A DNA stretch of 64,000 nt from Armigeres subalbatus (taxonomy: Eukaryota > Arthropoda > Insecta > Diptera > Culicidae): contig NC_085139.1 of NCBI RefSeq assembly GCF_024139115.2, positions 8,093,533 through 8,157,532 on the forward strand. The letters run 5' to 3'. How positions within the stretch are numbered: the stretch's first letter is position 1; every line of letters starts with the position of its first letter. The position numbers and the translations under genes are program-made. This document shows positions 1 through 11,326 of this stretch, in pieces. The notes beneath the pieces were generated by a model that worked only from the letters and a program-made list of their open reading frames with translations, made no database searches and was not told the DNA's origin.

Positions 1-997
1 TTGTTACGTTTTGGTATAAAAACCAGCTCTCATTACTTTCACACGACCCAAACAGCGCAAAAATTATCGATATTTTCAACATCTTCCAGTCGCAACCTTG
101 TTTTTGATTGCACATTCACAAGACTAAACTTAAGTACTAATGATGTTTTCAATGACCCACTTTCAACATGGTTCTGTTAAATTGAATACCTAAACGAAAA
201 TGTTGACCAACACGTTCAAAGAAATAAATTTTATACAAAAAACGAATGAAAACAAGCAAAACGGACGAATACCATTTTAATATTAATATTATTAAAAATA
301 TCCATAGTGAATAAATCAATCAAATTTGTTTCCAAGTCTCGGTCGAAACATTATATGCGGCTCATGTTTCATTGGCTAACTTTTCTTTTTACTTCTCCTA
401 AGTTCATGCGCCAATGATTGGAGAAAAATTTGACTAAGCCAGAGCATATTTTTTTTGCAATTGATATGTAAACAATATCTCGAATCTGCAAGAGAAAAAC
501 AGTATGGCGAGTTCCTGATAAACAACAAGGTCAACGAAGAACGTTCATTGCATTGATTTTAAAAGATGTTGAAATTACGTTCAAAATGCATATTTTAGCT
601 AAAGTGCTATCATTGCGATATATATTCTGACAAAACAAATGTCAAAAAGTGAACATGTTATGACCTTGTTCGTAAAATCTTCCTGTAGATATGTTTTATG
701 TCGTGAGAATGTAAAACGAAACATATCACATTACCAAACAAATGTCAAAAAACAACATGTTATCAGCAAGTTGTAAGAATGTAGTATGAAACATCTTCAA
801 TGATCAAATTGCTGTTTTGTTTTGTTTTGTTTTGCGAAAACCTTTTCATAGCTTTCCTTGAACATAACATGTTTTGTATTTCATTTTCTCGACCATTATT
901 CAACATTATTATTAGATCTTCGTTAATAATGATGTTTTCGGTGTTACTTGGGTACTGTCCGACATTCTGGCTACGTGCCCGGCTTACCGTTGGGGTT
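1..997. other. AT-rich intergenic DNA, no gene seen
   Basis: I see no convincing gene here. The stretch is AT-rich. It contains a degenerate direct duplication of about 95 bp: the motif ACAAATGTCAAAAA followed by AACATGTTAT and then AGAATGTA...GAAACAT occurs near 637-725 and again near 738-795. Short open frames at the right end run into the minisatellite and look like artefacts of it. Confidence 0.6.
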
Positions 998-2075
998 AGG
1001 GACAAAAGGTCGAAAGACAAAAGGTCGAAAGGACAAAAGGTCGAAAGACAAAACGTCGAAGGGACAAATGGTCGAAAAGGACAAAAGGTCGAAAGGGACA
1101 AAAGGTCGAAAGGGACAAAACGTCGAACGGGACAAAAGGTCGAAAGGGCAAAACGTCGAAAAATACCAAAGGTCGAAAAGACAAAATGTCTAACGGGACA
1201 AAAGGTCGAAAGGGAGATAAGTTTGAAATTGACAAGAAACTGAAACGTAAAGAATCAATCTCGTACCAGAGTTGCCCTACACAGTTAGCAAAAACTCTGT
1301 TCTTTTGCTTTTATAACTTTTAACAATTAAATAAAATTCATTCAATAAGTACCACTAATAGATGGATGTTTGAGTTTTCTAAATGTCACTTCGATCAAAT
1401 ACACCGGCGTGTATTATACGGCGGTGTATTTTCAATGCGTGCGCCTGCATGGCTGCGGCGTGCACTATTTTAACAGATCGAAGTGACATTCAGAAAACCT
1501 AGATATTAATGTATTATTGGCACTCATTGGATGAATTTTAATGAATTTTATTTTATTGTTAAAAAAAGTGAAAAATAATAGAGCATTTTTTATCAACTGT
1601 ATAGGACAACTCTGTCTCGCGAAATACAATCTTTATTCATTTCTTATTAACAATCTTTTTTATCTCTTTCTGAACTATCTAGATGTTCATAATATTGTCT
1701 TATAGTAATTACTCCTTCTTTGAAAATTGCTCATTCTTCAACTTTGATTTATTAGATGAGTGCATTATTTCAGCATGAAGTTAAATGCGTTTCAAAAATT
1801 CTTTTGCAATACAGTTATCAACTTGTTCTTGGTAGACCTTTTGTCCCTTTCGACCTTTTGTCGTTTTCGGCCTTTTGTCCCTTTCGACCTTTTGTCCTTT
1901 TCAATCTTTTGTCCCGTTCGACCTTCTGTGCCTTTCGACCTTTTGTCCTTTCGACCTTCTGTCCCTTTCGACGTTTTGTCCTTTCGACCTTTTGTCTTTT
2001 CGACCTTTTGTCCTTTCGACCTTTTGATTTTTCGACCATTTGTCTTTCGACCTTTTGTCCTTTCGACCTTTTGTC
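998..2075. mobile_element. Foldback element with minisatellite arms
   Basis: The outer arms are tandem arrays of a 16-18 bp unit, consensus GGACAAAAGGTCGAAAG. They run forward at 1001-1220 and in reverse complement at 1830-2075. The inner sequence is also inverted: the stretch around 1240-1305 matches the reverse complement of about 1580-1645, and AATGTCACTTCGATC near 1384 pairs with GATCGAAGTGACATT near 1477. The whole kilobase therefore folds back on a centre near 1440. Foldback elements with tandem-repeat arms are known from insects; assignment to a named family is not possible here. Open frames across the arrays are by-products of the repeat. No target-site duplication was recognised. Confidence 0.7.
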
Positions 2076-2083
2076 ATAGATTC

Positions 2084-3690
2084 TCACCGTTGTCGTCCGA
2101 TTTTCGCGGTGTGAACGATGGATGGTTCTCCCAACAGCTGATGTAACTCGTGGTTCATTCGCCTCCTCCACGTACCGTCCGCCATCTGCACCCTACCATA
2201 GATGGTACGCAGCACTTTCCTTTCGAAAACTCCAAGTGCGCGTTGGTCCTCCACGAGCATCGTCCAGGTCTCGTGTCCGTAGAGGACTACCGGTCTAATG
2301 AGCGTTTTGTAGATTGTCAGTTTGGTACGGCGGCGAACTCTATTCGATCGGAGCGTCTTGCGGAGTCCAAAGTACGTACGATTTCCAGCCACTATGCGTC
2401 TCCGAATTTCTCTGCTAGTGTCATTTTCGGCAGTCACCAGTGAGGCCAAGTACACAAATTCTTCTACCACCTCGATTTCGTCACCACCGATGCAAACTCG
2501 CGATGGGTGGCTCACATTGTCTTCCCTTGAACCTCTTCCTATCATGTACTTTGTCTTCGACGTGCTGATGACTAGTCCGATTTGCTTAGCTTCCCTCTTC
2601 AGTCTGATATAGGCTTCCTCCATCTTCTCAAAGTTACGTGCCATAATATCTATGTCGTCGGCGAAGCCAAATAGCTGGACGGACTTATTGAAAATTGTAC
2701 CACTCGTGTTAATCCCTGCTCTTCGCATTACCCCTTCCAAAGCGATGTTGAATAGCAGACACGAAAGACCATCACCTTGCCGTAACCCTCTGCGGGTTTC
2801 GAAGGGACTCGAGAATGCCCCAGAAACTCGAACTACGCACATCACCCGATCCATCGTCGCTTTGATGATTGCACGGTAGTTGCTACAATCTAGCTTATCG
2901 CCCTTTTTTGTAGATGGAACACACGACACCTTCCATCCACTCCTGCGGAAAAACTTCCTCCTCACAAATCTTGGTAATGACCCAGTGCAGCGCTCTAGCC
3001 AGTGCCGTGTTTAAATAGCTCTCCTGGTAGTTGGTCAACCCCAGGGGCTTTGTTATTCTTCAGCCGGCCAATCTCCTCCTGGATTTCCTGGAGATCCGGA
3101 GCAGGTAAAATTATTTCTTGCGCGCGTTCTCCCAGGTCCATCACCATACCGCCATCTTCGTCTGCCACATCGCCATTCAGGTGTTCTTCGTAGTGCTGCC
3201 GCCACCTTTGGATCACCTCACGCTCGTTCGTAAGAAGGTTCCCTTATATGTCCTTGCACATATCAGGCTGTGGCACGTGGCCCTTACGTGAACTTCTCTT
3301 AGAACTTTCGTGTGTTATTAGCGCGGTACAGTTGCTCCGTCTCTTCACGGTCTCGATCTTCCTGCTGGCGCTTTTTCCTCCGGAAAATCGAGTTTTGTCT
3401 GTTCCGCGCCTGTTTATATCGTGTCTCGTTCGCCCTCGTGCGGTGTTGCAGCAATCTCGCCCATGCTTCATTCTTCTCTTCCACTAACTGCTCACATTCG
3501 CCGTCATACCAGTCATTTCTCTGATCCGGGGGCATCGTGTCAAGTGCAGCGGTTGCGGTGCTTCCAATGGCGGATCGAATATATCTCCAGCCTTCTTCAA
3601 GAGACGCTGCGTCTAGCTGCTCTTCTGTTGGAAGTGCCACTTCCAGCTGCTGCGCGTATTCTTGGGCTAGTCCTGCAATGTAGTTGAACG
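2084..3690 (-). pseudogene. Decayed LINE, reverse-transcriptase part
   Basis: Minus-strand frames at 2084-2965, 2995-3216 and 3299-3640 together resemble the linker and reverse-transcriptase region of a non-LTR retrotransposon. Visible motifs are NNKAPGVDQ (fingers), RQGDGLSCLLFN (motif B) and FGFADDID (the catalytic FADD), followed by the thumb region GHETWTMLVEDQRAL. The sequence passes from CSNYRAI almost directly to the region before RQGDG, so the segment that should carry the first catalytic aspartate is deleted. Frames are shifted at least twice. The endonuclease is missing, so this is a 5'-truncated dead copy. The clade is not resolved. Confidence 0.75.
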
Positions 3691-4628
3691 TTATTCTCTA
3701 GCTCTATGTATTTATGTTAAGTTTCATCTAACTTACAGTTCCATCAAAGCCCACCGAAGGGGCGGTTACCCTCCAATACCTTTTCCGAACTAGATCTATC
3801 ACATGTTGTACATATGCATAATCGAGTTTCAGACATCGTAATAGTTAGGCATTTTGCAAATCATCCGCTTGGCACACCACGATGTTGCTTTTGACAATCC
3901 GCTGTATCTAATCTAACACATAACAATTCTCCACACGAACTACTAATAAAATATATATCCGTATCTAAAAAAAACTTTATGTGTGATCTCGTAATAGCAA
4001 TTATTTAATTTGTGGTTCTATATCGATTATATTAGGGTGGAGCTTTTGCAAAAATGTATAACGGGGACACATATTTCTTATATAAATATTTTTGGCAGTG
4101 AAACAATGTTTATAACATTATCACCAGAAGGCGCTGGAGTGAAATGTCAAACTCGAAGGAATATGACGCTAGCCCCTCTTGTTGTTAAACGTGCAATAAA
4201 TTATATTCAAATTGATCGTTGAAGTCATGGCCGATGGTAACTTCGCGTGGTTTGCGTGGGAGTGCTCGCAGATTCGTCAAATCGACGTTTGAGTTTTCGT
4301 TTACAAAAGCAGATAAGTCGTTTTGAAAATTTGGTATTGAAATCATTTTCGGCTTTTCAATTTTTATAGCAACGGGTTTTATAATAATTGCTCCAATCCC
4401 ATTTTTGCTATAAAGGATTTATTTTGAATGTTTTGACAGTTGTTGATGTCATCGCATCTGTCACGTTTTTGTTTTCGTTCGGGCTGACGAAATTCTGATG
4501 CGGATGCAATTTTCACTTTGCGTGGCAGTGTTTTAGTGATTCCGTGGAAGTAAATCTCCATTCATAGTCCGATTTCAATCCGAAGTGTATCCAGTCCGGA
4601 GGATAAGTTTACGCTCAACTGCCCAGTG
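3691..4628. other. Intergenic and 5' region of the FARSB gene
   Basis: No gene was recognised. The segment near 4115-4235 is a diverged copy of the core of the MITE at 56728-57006 (shared CACCAGAAGGCGCTGGAGTG and following bases). A 60-codon frame on the minus strand at 4379-4561 has no recognisable features. The last 60 bases are the probable 5' leader of the synthetase gene; no TATA box is evident. Confidence 0.5.
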
Positions 4629-6744
4629 ATGCCGACCGTCGGAGTGAAACGAGACCTGCTTTTCAAAGCTCTTGGAAAATCCTACAGTAGGTTATGTCTC
4701 TGGTTTTCCATGGGGAACCGCTAATCTGTGTCTTTTAATGTTTTCCGAAGCCGACGATGAGTTCCAGAAGCTATGCTTCGAGTATGGATTGGAACTGGAT
4801 GAGGTGACCACCGAGAAGCAGATGATCACTAAGGAGCAGGGAGAAGTGGAGGCGGCCAAGGATGCATCGGAGGAAGTCATCTACCGGATCGACATACCGG
4901 CTAATCGGTACGATTTGCTGTGCCTGGAAGGATTGGTACTTGGATTGCAGGTGTTCCTCGGGAAGTAAGTAATATGTCGGATAAAATTAATGATTGAAGA
5001 AAATTAATTTTTATATTGGGGAATGTGGCAGGGCTGGTAGTGCACAACATACCAAAGACTTGCCAAATTTTATCTTGGTCGTAACATACGAAATTGAGTT
5101 CAAAGAACTTGTTAATTTATTTTAAACAATTTCTAATACAGTTCTTACTTTTTGAATATGTTTTTTTTAAATTCTTTGATTTTGATTTAATATTTTAAAC
5201 AATTTGAAAAAGGAAAAAGCACTAAATGAAATTCCTTTTCCAGGATATCTTTCCCGCAATTTACAAAGGTGGCCCCAGTAGAAGGGACTGCCCAGAGGAT
5301 GGTTGTCACAGACGCTACCAAGCAAATTCGTCCATTTGCTGTTGCTGCCGTTTTGAGGAATGTAAATTTCACGAAAGACTCGTACAACAGTTTCATCGAC
5401 CTGCAAGACAAGCTGCATCAAAATATTTGCCGCAAGCGTGCGCTAGTTGCGATAGGAACTCACGATCTAGATACGCTGAAGGGACCTTTTACTTTCGATG
5501 CAAAGGCCCCGAAGGATATTAAGTTCGTTCCGCTGAATCAGGAGAAGGCGATGACCGGAGAAGAGCTGATGGAGTTTTATTCCACTCACGCGCAGCTCAA
5601 AAGCTATCTGCCAATTATTCGCGATTCGCCGGTTTATCCAATTATCTACGATTCGAATGGAATAGTTCTATCCCTTCCTCCGATCATCAACGGCGATCAC
5701 TCCAAGATTAAGCTGAACACGAAAAACGTTTTCATCGAATGTACGGCGACTGATTTGACCAAGGCCAAGATCGTTCTGGACACTTTGGTCTGCATGTTCT
5801 CCACTCACTGTGCGAAGCCTTTCACGGTTGAGGGTGTCGACGTAATCAATCCGAACGGCGAGGCCGTCCAGTACCCTGAACTTGCATTTCGCAAGGAGAC
5901 CGTCTCCGTTGATAAGGCGAATGCTCTCATAGGAATAAAGGAATCGCCGGAATCGATGGCGAAAATGTTGAATCGTCTGCTTCCGACCACTCAGAGCGTA
6001 GCGAACAAGGACCAACTGGAGGTTTTGATTCCTCCTACTCGACACGACATGCTACACGCTTGTGACATCTACGAGGACGTGGCTATTGCCTATGGATACA
6101 ATCGTATCCCGAAGACCCTTCCCGGAACAATGCATATTGCTAGACAATATCCGCTGAACAAACTTACAGAGCAGCTGCGGGAGCAAATCGCCCAAGCTGG
6201 ATTCACCGAGGGTCTGACATTCACACTGTGCTCCCGGGACGACATCGCCACTAAGCTAAACCGGAAAATCGAAGAACTCCCCGCGGTTCACATTGCGAAC
6301 CCGAAAACGTTGGAATTCCAAGTCGTTCGAACTTCTTTGATTCCCGGACTGCTGAAGACTTTGGCGGCCAACCGAAAAATGCCGCTGCCACTAAAGTTGT
6401 TCGAAGTATCCGACGTTGTCCTGGCAGACGCTGAATCGGAAGTCGGTGCTCGTAACCAGCGGCGTGTCTGTGCTGTGAACTGCAACAAAACGGCCGGATT
6501 CGAGGTCGTTCATGGTCTGCTGGATCGCGTTATGCAACTGCTGGAGGTGCCCTGGGATAAGCAAAATGGGTACTACCTAAAGGCCGTTGATGATCCGGCC
6601 TACTTCCCGGGTCGATGTGCCTCCATTGTCCACAAAGGGATGGACATCGGCCGGATTGGGGTGTTACATCCGACGGTATTGCATGCGTTTGAGATTACTA
6701 CGCCCTGTTCTGTGGTTGAGTTTGACATAGAGTTGTTTGTTTGA
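4629..6744 (+). CDS. FARSB: Phenylalanyl-tRNA synthetase beta subunit (cytosolic)
   Basis: This gene encodes the beta subunit of the alpha2-beta2 enzyme that charges tRNA-Phe with phenylalanine. I read three exons, 4629-4686, 4751-4964 and 5244-6744. The introns are 64 and 279 bp with GT...AG ends (GTAGGT and GTAAGT donors; CCGAAG and TTCCAG acceptors). The joined frame is 591 codons including the stop, so 590 residues, matching the usual length of eukaryotic beta subunits. The start codon gives [16 protein letters not shown], a conserved N-terminus for the family. Roughly residues 115-270 match the B3/B4 editing region, 300-385 the B5 domain (around [20 protein letters not shown]), and the remainder the catalytic-like fold ([17 protein letters not shown]). 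The frame is intact, without frameshifts, unlike every retroelement around it. A poly(A) signal lies 23 bp after the stop. Confidence 0.95.
4687..4750 (+). other. FARSB intron 1
   Basis: A 64-bp phase-1 intron between the 19th and 20th codons. The donor is GTAGGT and the acceptor ends CCGAAG. Reading through it gives a stop-free but non-conserved stretch, whereas removing it restores the conserved [16 protein letters not shown]. Confidence 0.85.
4965..5243 (+). other. FARSB intron 2
   Basis: A 279-bp AT-rich phase-2 intron with donor GTAAGT and a pyrimidine-rich acceptor CCTTTTCCAG. Splicing joins GLQVFLG to [10 protein letters not shown], which fits the family. Confidence 0.9.
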
Positions 6745-6766
6745 ACAAAATTATGGAACTTTGTAC

Positions 6767-6772
6767 AATAAA
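6767..6772 (+). terminator. Poly(A) signal of FARSB
   Basis: A canonical AATAAA lies 23 bp after the FARSB stop codon and is the probable cleavage and polyadenylation signal. Confidence 0.8.
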
Positions 6773-6884
6773 ACGGATCGAACAGTCAAGGCTATGGTTA
6801 CTTCTCTTCGTGATGAATCACATTTTATTTAGTTCAAGAAATACAATCATTTGCTAACTGGAACTTCCACATTTGACGCCAGGC

Positions 6885-7245
6885 CTGGTTTAAGTGCTTT
6901 GATTTTGAGCATAAGTCATGACCGCAGGGGTCCAGATCGGAGTAGGGTATGCCGGAGGTGTTTGATCTGCGCTCCTGGCGTAGACAACAAACACCTATCC
7001 GGTGTGCTGGCTTGTCCGGCTTCCAAACGGGTTCGGTCATCCAGGTAACTCAATTGAATTTCATCCATGGTGGTTCGACCGTTGAAGCAATTCGATCGAT
7101 AACGAATACGGCTAGAATAGCCGTGGTTAGAATAGAAGAGGTATTTGGTAGGTATTTGGCATTAATTACAATGCTTTTATTGACGCAAGCTGGGCAGCTA
7201 TTGCTGACGCACTACACCACTTGCAAGAATAAGATCTCGTTATAT
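6885..7245 (+). pseudogene. R1-clade LINE relic, left part
   Basis: This is a heavily deleted non-LTR element. The frame at about 6851-7048 contains GPDRSRVCRRCLICAPGVDN and ACPASKRVR, matching the zinc-knuckle end of ORF1 in the R1-b copy at 55638-56282. One knuckle is missing. It then jumps to a reverse-transcriptase stretch (TVEAIRSITNTARIA and ALITMLLLTQAGQLLL) matching R1-b near 54180-54310. The endonuclease and the start of the RT are gone. The sequence breaks off at ISLY where a hAT element enters, and resumes at 11744. Confidence 0.8.
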
Positions 7246-7619
7246 CAGCGGTTCTCAACCTGGGGTACATGTACCCCTGGAGGTACCTTCGCTGGCCCTA
7301 GGGGTCACCTCGGACAAAAATGCGTAATGGCGGATGTATAGAAATTTCAATAAAAACTTTTTGATAAAGTAAATCAAAGAATTTCAATCCATTTTATCCC
7401 AAGCATAGTGTGAAGGGCTGTGGGACAAAAGTTCAAAAGAAAAAACGGCGAATGAACAAATTTTAAAAATCTTCAATGTATTCTACCTGATCTAGACAAC
7501 ATGTTGAACAATCTGTTGAGAATATATTTCTGATTTAAAATCAAGAATCTAAAAGCAAAAGCCTTCATATAAAAGACATGAAGGCCTTTTTTGGAAAGCT
7601 TTGCGAGTTTCATTGCAAG

Positions 7620-8560
7620 ATGCTTGGAAGCCTCCTTTCAAGAGGCTCGGAAGCCTCCTTTCAAGAGGCTCGGAAGCCGGCTTTCAAGAGGCTCGGAAGC
7701 CGGCTTTCAAGAGGCTCGGAAGCCGGCTTTCAAGAGGCTCGGAAGCCGGCTTTCAAGAGGCTCGGAAGCCGGCTTTCAAGAGGCTCGGAAGCCTCCTTTC
7801 AAGAGGCTCGGAAGCCTCCTTTCAAGAGGCTCGGAAGCCTCCTTTCAAGAGGCCTCAGAGCCTCCTTTCAAGAGGCTCAGAAGCCTCCTTCAAGAGGCTC
7901 AGGCCTCCTTTCAAGAGGCTCAGAAGCCTCCTTTCAAGAGGCTCAGAAGCCTCCTTTCAAGAGGCCTCAAGCCTCCTTTCAAGAGGCTCAGAAGCCTCCT
8001 TTCAAGAGGCTCAGAGCCTCCTTTCAAGAGGCTCAAAGCCTCCTTTCAAGAGGCCTCAAGCCTCCTTTCAAGAGGCTCGGAGAGCCTCCTTTCAAGAGGC
8101 TCAGAAGCCTCCTTTCAAGAGGCCTCAAGCCTCCTTTCAAGAGGCCTCAAGCCTCCTTTCAAGAGGCTCGAAGCCTCCTTTCAAGAGGCTCAGAAGCCTC
8201 CTTCAAGAGGCCTGGAAGCCTCCTTTCAATAGGCTCGGAAGCCTCCTTTCAAGAGGCTCGGAAGCCTCCTTTTAAGAGGCTCGGAAGCCTTCTTTCAAGA
8301 AGCTCGGAAACCTTCTTTGAAGAAGCTCGGAAACCTTCTTTCAAGAAGCTCGGAAGCCTCCTTTCATGAGGCTCGGAAGCCTCCTTTAAATATGCTCGGA
8401 AGCCTTCTTTCTAGTGGCTCGGAAACCTTTTCTCAAAAGACTTAGAAGTCTTATTTCAAGGAGCTAGAAAGCCTTCTTTCTTGGAAACCTTCTTTCAAGA
8501 GTATCGGAATAATTCTTTCAAGAGGCTTGAAACCCTTCTTTCAAGGGGAAAAAAGCGTTT
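7620..8560. repeat. 23-bp hairpin minisatellite inside the hAT
   Basis: About 40 tandem copies of a unit near AGGCTCGGAAGCCTCCTTTCAAG, decaying towards the right. Each unit contains AGCCTC-CTTTCAA-GAGGCT, a 6-bp stem with a 7-nt loop, so the array could form a row of hairpins. Because 23 is not a multiple of three and the unit lacks stops, all three forward frames stay open (up to 263 codons at 7578-8369). These frames read as cycles of RLGSLLSRGSEASFQEARKP and are not evidence of a gene. The leftmost units carry a GCCGGCTTTC variant. Confidence 0.9.
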
Positions 8561-8736
8561 CCGACATGCTCGGGTGTTACGGATATGGTTCAGAGTGAAA
8601 AGGCTTGTACGTCTGTTCTTTACTAATAGCTTTATTCAACTGATGAATATTAGAGAGGGAGTCAAGGTGGTTACATGTGAGGGATGATACACTGTAATAA
8701 AAGATTATACAATACAACATCCTCTCTTTTCTCAAA

Positions 8737-9612
8737 TTATTTTTCCATTACAAAGTCATTATATTTGCTTGGCAATTTTCTGTCACGTTTTGGTCTGTTC
8801 GTCACATCTGTGGTCTGTTTTGCTGCACGGTTAAATCCATCGTGTGGTGTGTTACTGATGCGACTGTCACTTGTCATCAAAGTCATCGAATCAGCTGTTG
8901 TGGTGGCGGGAGTAGTCACTGCTGTCACTGACGGTGTTGTTCTGTTGTTCAAACGATGCAGGCACACCACACCTTGTGCTACACGAAAAAATTCTGCTTA
9001 CTGGGCTGCTTCCGATTTTATTCGGAATATTCCTCCAGTGGAGCAAAACATACCATATGTCCTGCCCGGTTTCCTCTGCTTTTTGTAGCAATCGTTTCGC
9101 GATTTTTACCGCTGCTTCAGCTTTACCATTACCTTGCTGGTGATGAGGAGAAGACGTCGAGTGCTTGAAGTCCCATTTTATAGACAAATCCTTCATCTCT
9201 TCGTTAACAAAATTTGTCCCGTTGTCTGTGTTGACGATCTGAGGGGTTCCATGGCGGGAGAAATTCCTTTTGCAGCTTTCAACGAGGCTTTTGGCTGTCA
9301 TGTCTTTCAGTAGATCAAGTTCAATGTAATCTGAATAATGATCTACGGTTACTAGAAATTGATGCTTCTTGCCGTGATAGGTTGCAAAGAATACATCCAT
9401 CGATACAGTTTGCCACGGATATATTGGAATTGCGTGATTCTTCATCGGAGGTTTCTGCTGACTCGGAGAAAATTTGGCGCAAATAATGCATTCCTTAACA
9501 ACATCCGTAATTTGCGCGCTCATTCCTGGCCCAAAACATGTTTTCTCGGGCGAGTTTCAGAGTCGATTCAATACCGTTGTGACTTACGTGGACTTTCTCA
9601 ATCATGGAAAGC
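8737..9612 (-). pseudogene. Ty3/gypsy integrase, inverted segment
   Basis: Read on the minus strand from 9612 the sequence runs RLSMIEKVHVSHNGIES (the HH of the zinc-binding domain), then TDVVKECIICAKF (the CC), then the catalytic core with VSMDVFF and VNTDNGTNF (aspartates) and QGNGKAEAAVK (glutamate). It ends near 8737 in a basic tail with RPKRDRKLPSKY, typical of the end of gypsy Pol. There is a frameshift near 8970-8890. The orientation is opposite to the RT of the same element. Confidence 0.85.
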
Positions 9613-9649
9613 CGGAAGAAAGTGATCAAAATGTCATGAAGATATATCG

Positions 9650-11326
9650 CATCGAAGCAGAGAAAATTATCGAACAGTTCAGCGAAGTGGATATGATAAA
9701 ATGGATGGAGAAGTGAGCTTAGAGATCGACAGCAGTGTTCCTCCAGTGATACAGCAACCCCGACGAATCCCGATCGCACTGCGACCAAAGTTGAAGGCAG
9801 AGTTAGATGAGTTGCTAAAGGACGGCATCATTACGAGAGAGTATCGGCATACTGAATGGGTGAGTAATATTCTTATTGTCAAGCGTGGATCTTCGGAATC
9901 TGAATCCATCCGCATATGCCTCGACCCTATACCATTGAACAAAGCTTTGAAAAGACCCAACCTTTAATTTGTTACTTTGGATGAAATTTTACCGGAGCTA
10001 GGTCAAGCGAAAGTCTTTTCAACCGTAGATGCACGAAAAGGTTTTTGGCACGTAGTGCTAGATGAGCCAAGTAGCAAGCTTACATCGTTTTGGACACCCT
10101 TTGGTCGTTACCGCTGGTTGTGACTTCCTTTCGGTATCTCATCAGCCCCTGAAATATTCCAGTCAAAGCTGCAGGAGATTATCCAGGGTCTCGAAGGTAT
10201 CGAATGTTTAGCGGACGACGTTCTGATTTTTGGCAGAGGTTCAACAATAGAAGAAGCACTTCGTGATCATAATTCTAATTTGAGGCATCTGCTGGTCAGA
10301 CTGAAGCAAAACCACGTGAAACTCAATAAATCAAAACTTAAACTCTGTGAAACGTCCGTGAAATTTTACGGGCATGTTCTCACTGCCGAAGGATTGCAAC
10401 CCGATTATACAAAGGTTTCGTCTATTGAACACTATCCGGTCCCAGTCAACAGGAAAGAATTACATCGATTCATTGGGATGGTCACGTACCTCAGCAGATT
10501 CATTCCTAACCTTAGTGCCAGCTTTTCCAACCTACGGCGACTAATTTCGGAGAAGGAGACGTGGCAATGGACACACCAAGAAGATATGGAATTTTCTAGA
10601 GTGAAATCGCTCGTATCCAACATCGCAACATTACGGTACTACGACGTAAATGAACCACTGATTATCGAGTGTGACGCGAGCTGCTTCGGGCTAGGAGTGG
10701 CTATATTTCAAAAAGATGGAATCGTTGGCTATGCGTCCAGAACACTGACCGAAACGGAAAAAAACTACGCTCAAATAGAGAAAGAGTTGCTCTCTATTCT
10801 GTTTGCATGCGTTCGTTTTGATCAACTGATCGTTGGGAACCCCTGTACAACTGTAAGAACCGATCACAAGCCTCTAATCAACATATTCAACAAGCCATTG
10901 CTCACAGCCCCGAAAAGGTTGCAACATATGCTGTTGAATTTGCAACGCTATCAGCTCACCCTGGAATATGTAACCGGAAAGGAGAATGTTGTGGCGGATG
11001 CTATTTCGCGTGCACCTTATGATGACTCAACCGAACACAACGAATATCGAAAACAGAATATCTACAAAATCTTCAGACAACTAGAGGATTGTAATATGAG
11101 CAGCTTTCTGAGTATTTCCGACAGTTGCTTGGATAGCATCATTAAGGCTACGGAGCAGGATGCAGCTTTGCAAGTTGTAATAGATTATATCCGAAACGGT
11201 TGGCCTAACACCATCGAGCGAGTTCCTGCAGCCGCCAAAATTTTCTACAAGTATCGAAGCGAATTATCTACCCAAGACGGATTAGCTTTCAGAGGTGATC
11301 GTATTTTAATCCCACTTCTGACACCA
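9650..11326 (+). pseudogene. Ty3/gypsy reverse transcriptase and RNase H
   Basis: The frame at 9701-9967 carries the RT fingers (PVIQQPRRIPIALRPKLKAEL, then DELLKDGII). After an in-frame TAA the sequence continues with STVDARKGFWHV, a second stop, then LPFGISSAPEIFQ and LADDVLIF where the family has YxDD. The frame 10280-11350 is open through the RT connection and RNase H (IECDASCFGLGVA; YAQIEKELLSILFA; RTDHKPL). It ends at RILIP, next to the right LTR, where integrase should follow. Confidence 0.85.

Noticed and set aside
763..1243. Open frames of 81-147 codons on both strands over the GGTCGAAAGG array
   Set aside because: Low-complexity translation of a minisatellite, present in several frames at once.
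1756..2171. Open frames of 107-128 codons on both strands over the second array
   Set aside because: The same minisatellite in reverse complement.
4379..4561. 60-codon minus-strand frame divergent from FARSB
   Set aside because: No recognisable motif, short, and overlapping the probable promoter region of FARSB.
7578..8369. 263-codon open frame with cycling RGSEASFQEARKP-like repeats
   Set aside because: It is produced by a stop-free 23-bp minisatellite; all three frames are equally open and there is no initiation context or non-repeat domain.
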